This document shows positions 63,025-64,000 of a stretch of DNA of 64,000 nt, in pieces. The DNA is taken from assembly GCF_024297145.1 (NCBI RefSeq), contig NZ_JANCTC010000007.1, positions 245,622 through 309,621 of the forward strand. Reading direction: 5' to 3'. The position numbers and the translations under genes were made by a program. Positions within the stretch are counted from its first letter, which is position 1, and each line of letters begins with the position of its first letter. This stretch comes from Mesorhizobium sp. LMG 17147. GTDB taxonomy: Bacteria > Pseudomonadota > Alphaproteobacteria > Rhizobiales > Rhizobiaceae. The notes under the pieces were generated by a model. That model searched no databases. It worked only from the letters and a program-made list of their open reading frames with translations, and was not told where the DNA came from.

Positions 63025-63528
63025 TTAGCGCGCCGTCCTGGCCGCTTCCGCCTCGGCAGCGCGAGCAAGGTCTTCGACCCACTGCTGATGATAGCGGTAG
63101 AGCCCACCGGGGTGCTTGTGTCCGAGCACGTCGAGGAACCAAGGGCCCTGCTGCGTCTCTTCCGTCAGCACATGGCAACCCGTGTCCGTGGGAGTGATGA
63201 CCCAACCGTGATAGGCGGTCGAGCCGGTCTCGTCGCCGTCGACCACCGTTTTCCACGCGAGCCTGTGGCCGGGCTCGCACTCCGCCACGACAAGGCTCAT
63301 CGGAAATCCAACCGTCACCCGACTGAATCTGGTTCCGAGCGCCAGTTTAGGCTCACCGGTCAGGATCTTGACCTGATCCTCAGGAGGAAAGTAGCTCGAC
63401 CAGTTCTCGGCGTCGACCAGCAGCTCCCACACCACTTCAGGCGGGGCTTTCACGTCAATGTCATTGAGCGCGTAGATCGACGAAATCTTCGGGTCGAAAT
63501 GGTCAGGCCATATTACACGGTCATACAT
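63025..63528 (-). CDS. SRPBCC family protein, 167 aa
   Basis: A START/Bet v 1-like (SRPBCC) fold: IDVKAPPEVVWELLVDAENW near the N-terminus, SYFPPEDQVKILTG, and EDLARAAEAEAARTAR at the end. A ligand-binding cavity protein or polyketide-type cyclase/AHSA1-like. It starts three bases after the F420-reductase-like gene stops, so both belonged to one operon before IS66 entered upstream. Confidence 0.88.
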   Translation of the reverse strand: MYDRVIWPDHFDPKISSIYALNDIDVKAPPEVVWELLVDAENWSSYFPPEDQVKILTGEPKLALGTRFSRVTVGFPMSLVVAECEPGHRLAWKTVVDGDETGSTAYHGWVITPTDTGCHVLTEETQQGPWFLDVLGHKHPGGLYRYHQQWVEDLARAAEAEAARTAR

Positions 63529-63531
63529 GGC

Positions 63532-63873
63532 TCAAGCCTGCTTCTTGAAGAGATCTTTGAAGATTAAAGGCGCCCAGGTGTTTCCTCGCGCCTGAATGAG
63601 CAGCCCACCCTCTGCGAGCCTTCCAAGGTTGACCGGTGCATAGCCGAGTTGCTCGACCAGCGTGGACACCACCGGAAGGGCGCTGTCCTTGTCGCTGGAG
63701 AGAAAAACCACTCGCCGCCAGCCGTCGATGGAGGGCTCCTGGGCAAGGACGCCTGCAGGCAGGTGGTTGAACGCCTTGACAAGCGCGGCAGCGCCAAACA
63801 CCTTGGCGACCACGGCCGAAGACGGGAGGCTGCCCAAATCGCTTGGTGAGACGCCGTAGGCGTTCGTCACATC
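63532..63873 (-). pseudogene. F420-dependent NADP reductase-like protein, C-terminal part, interrupted by IS66
   Basis: The remaining 113 residues read TNAYGVSPSDLGSLPSSAVV, AKVFGAAALVKAFNHLPAGV and RRVVFLSSDKDSA. This is the second half of the coenzyme F420-dependent NADP oxidoreductase-like family, whose N-terminal Rossmann domain with GxGxxG is missing. The coding frame meets the IS66 end at 63874. The N-terminal part may lie beyond the element, outside the window. Confidence 0.85.
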
Positions 63874-64000
63874 GTAAGCGGTGTTCTCAGGCCACGGCCT
63901 TGAGCTCGAGCTTGTTGATGTAGACCCAAGGCAGGAGATCGTCGATCTGGCTGTTGGGGTGGCCGTTGACGATCCTGGTGAGGACATCGGCGAGATAGCC
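63874..64000 (-). mobile_element. IS66-family element, right end only
   Basis: The terminal repeat begins GTAAGCG at 63874-63880, the end sequence common to IS66 elements. The stop of its transposase gene lies 13 bases inside. The eight bases before it (GTCACATC, 63866-63873) would be one half of an eight-base target duplication, typical of IS66. The other end is outside the window. Confidence 0.8.
63887..64000 (-). CDS. tnpC: IS66 transposase (TnpC), C-terminal part
   Basis: The last 37 residues of the transposase are inside the window: YLADVLTRIVNGHPNSQIDD and LLPWVYINKLELKAVA, which is the standard C-terminal end of IS66 TnpC. The gene continues beyond 64000. Stop at 63889-63887. Confidence 0.88.
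   Translation of the reverse strand, partial: GYLADVLTRIVNGHPNSQIDDLLPWVYINKLELKAVA

Noticed and set aside
1..64000. tRNA, rRNA, CRISPR array, replication origin or attachment site
   Set aside because: Looked for cloverleaf-like or spaced repeated units and rep genes and saw none; a proper search program would be needed to exclude short ones.

Overview
The window looks like accessory DNA from an alphaproteobacterium of the order Rhizobiales, most probably Mesorhizobium or a close relative. The pointers are a GC-rich background, a MucR/Ros regulator, a trb conjugation cluster of the rhizobial type with an alternative TrbK, a LuxR/LuxI pair with a tra-box core upstream of luxI, EcfG-type (GGAAC-N17-CGTT) promoters in front of tiny stress-like genes, and an IS66 element at the right edge. 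No tRNA, rRNA or CRISPR array was seen. This is inference from gene content; no database search was possible.

Left part (1-13.2 kb): a large SAM/class III cyclase/AAA/TPR regulator split by one frameshift, small conserved proteins (a 58-aa zinc-ribbon-like protein, a 101-aa protein, DUF2905, DUF3072 and a 41-aa membrane peptide), a protein with two HARP-like repeats, an amylo-alpha-1,6-glucosidase, a stand-alone nucleotidyltransferase, and a vapBC module whose antitoxin is frameshifted. Next (13.6-23.7 kb) is an unbroken type IV secretion operon, trbB-C-D-E-J-K-L-F-G-I, followed by two DUF2274-type reading frames. No coupling protein (traG) or relaxase lies in the window.

The 23.9-29.5 kb stretch is a compact four-gene signalling operon: a periplasmic c-heme (DUF3365) sensor, a hybrid histidine kinase with two receiver domains, a single-domain response regulator, and a histidine-acceptor/receiver/class III cyclase fusion. 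From 31.1 to 38.9 kb lies an amino-acid-centred locus: a GHMP (threonine-kinase-like) kinase and a cysteine-synthase-like PLP enzyme on the plus strand face a minus-strand operon of IclR regulator, M24 hydrolase, threonine-synthase-like enzyme and a polar amino acid ABC transporter. These two regions are the best candidates for undescribed systems.

At 38.9-45.3 kb come two small XRE regulators (one broken) sharing an operator core, luxR and luxI, an Lrp regulator divergent from an AceE-like thiamine-diphosphate enzyme, and a MucR homologue without zinc cysteines. From 45.4 to 48.8 kb the DNA is decayed (two Fic remnants, racemase and UxaA relics). From 48.9 to 58.5 kb lies a complete polyol operon: LacI regulator, ribose-type ABC transporter, two dehydrogenases, a PfkB kinase and a GatZ/KbaZ protein, consistent with galactitol/altritol use through tagatose 6-phosphate.

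The right end (58.9-64 kb) holds more relics (ScpB, RES, DUF3788), three intact enzymes or stress-type genes, and an F420-reductase-like gene cut by IS66. A striking feature overall is how many genes are interrupted by single-base frameshifts or stop codons while their neighbours are intact.
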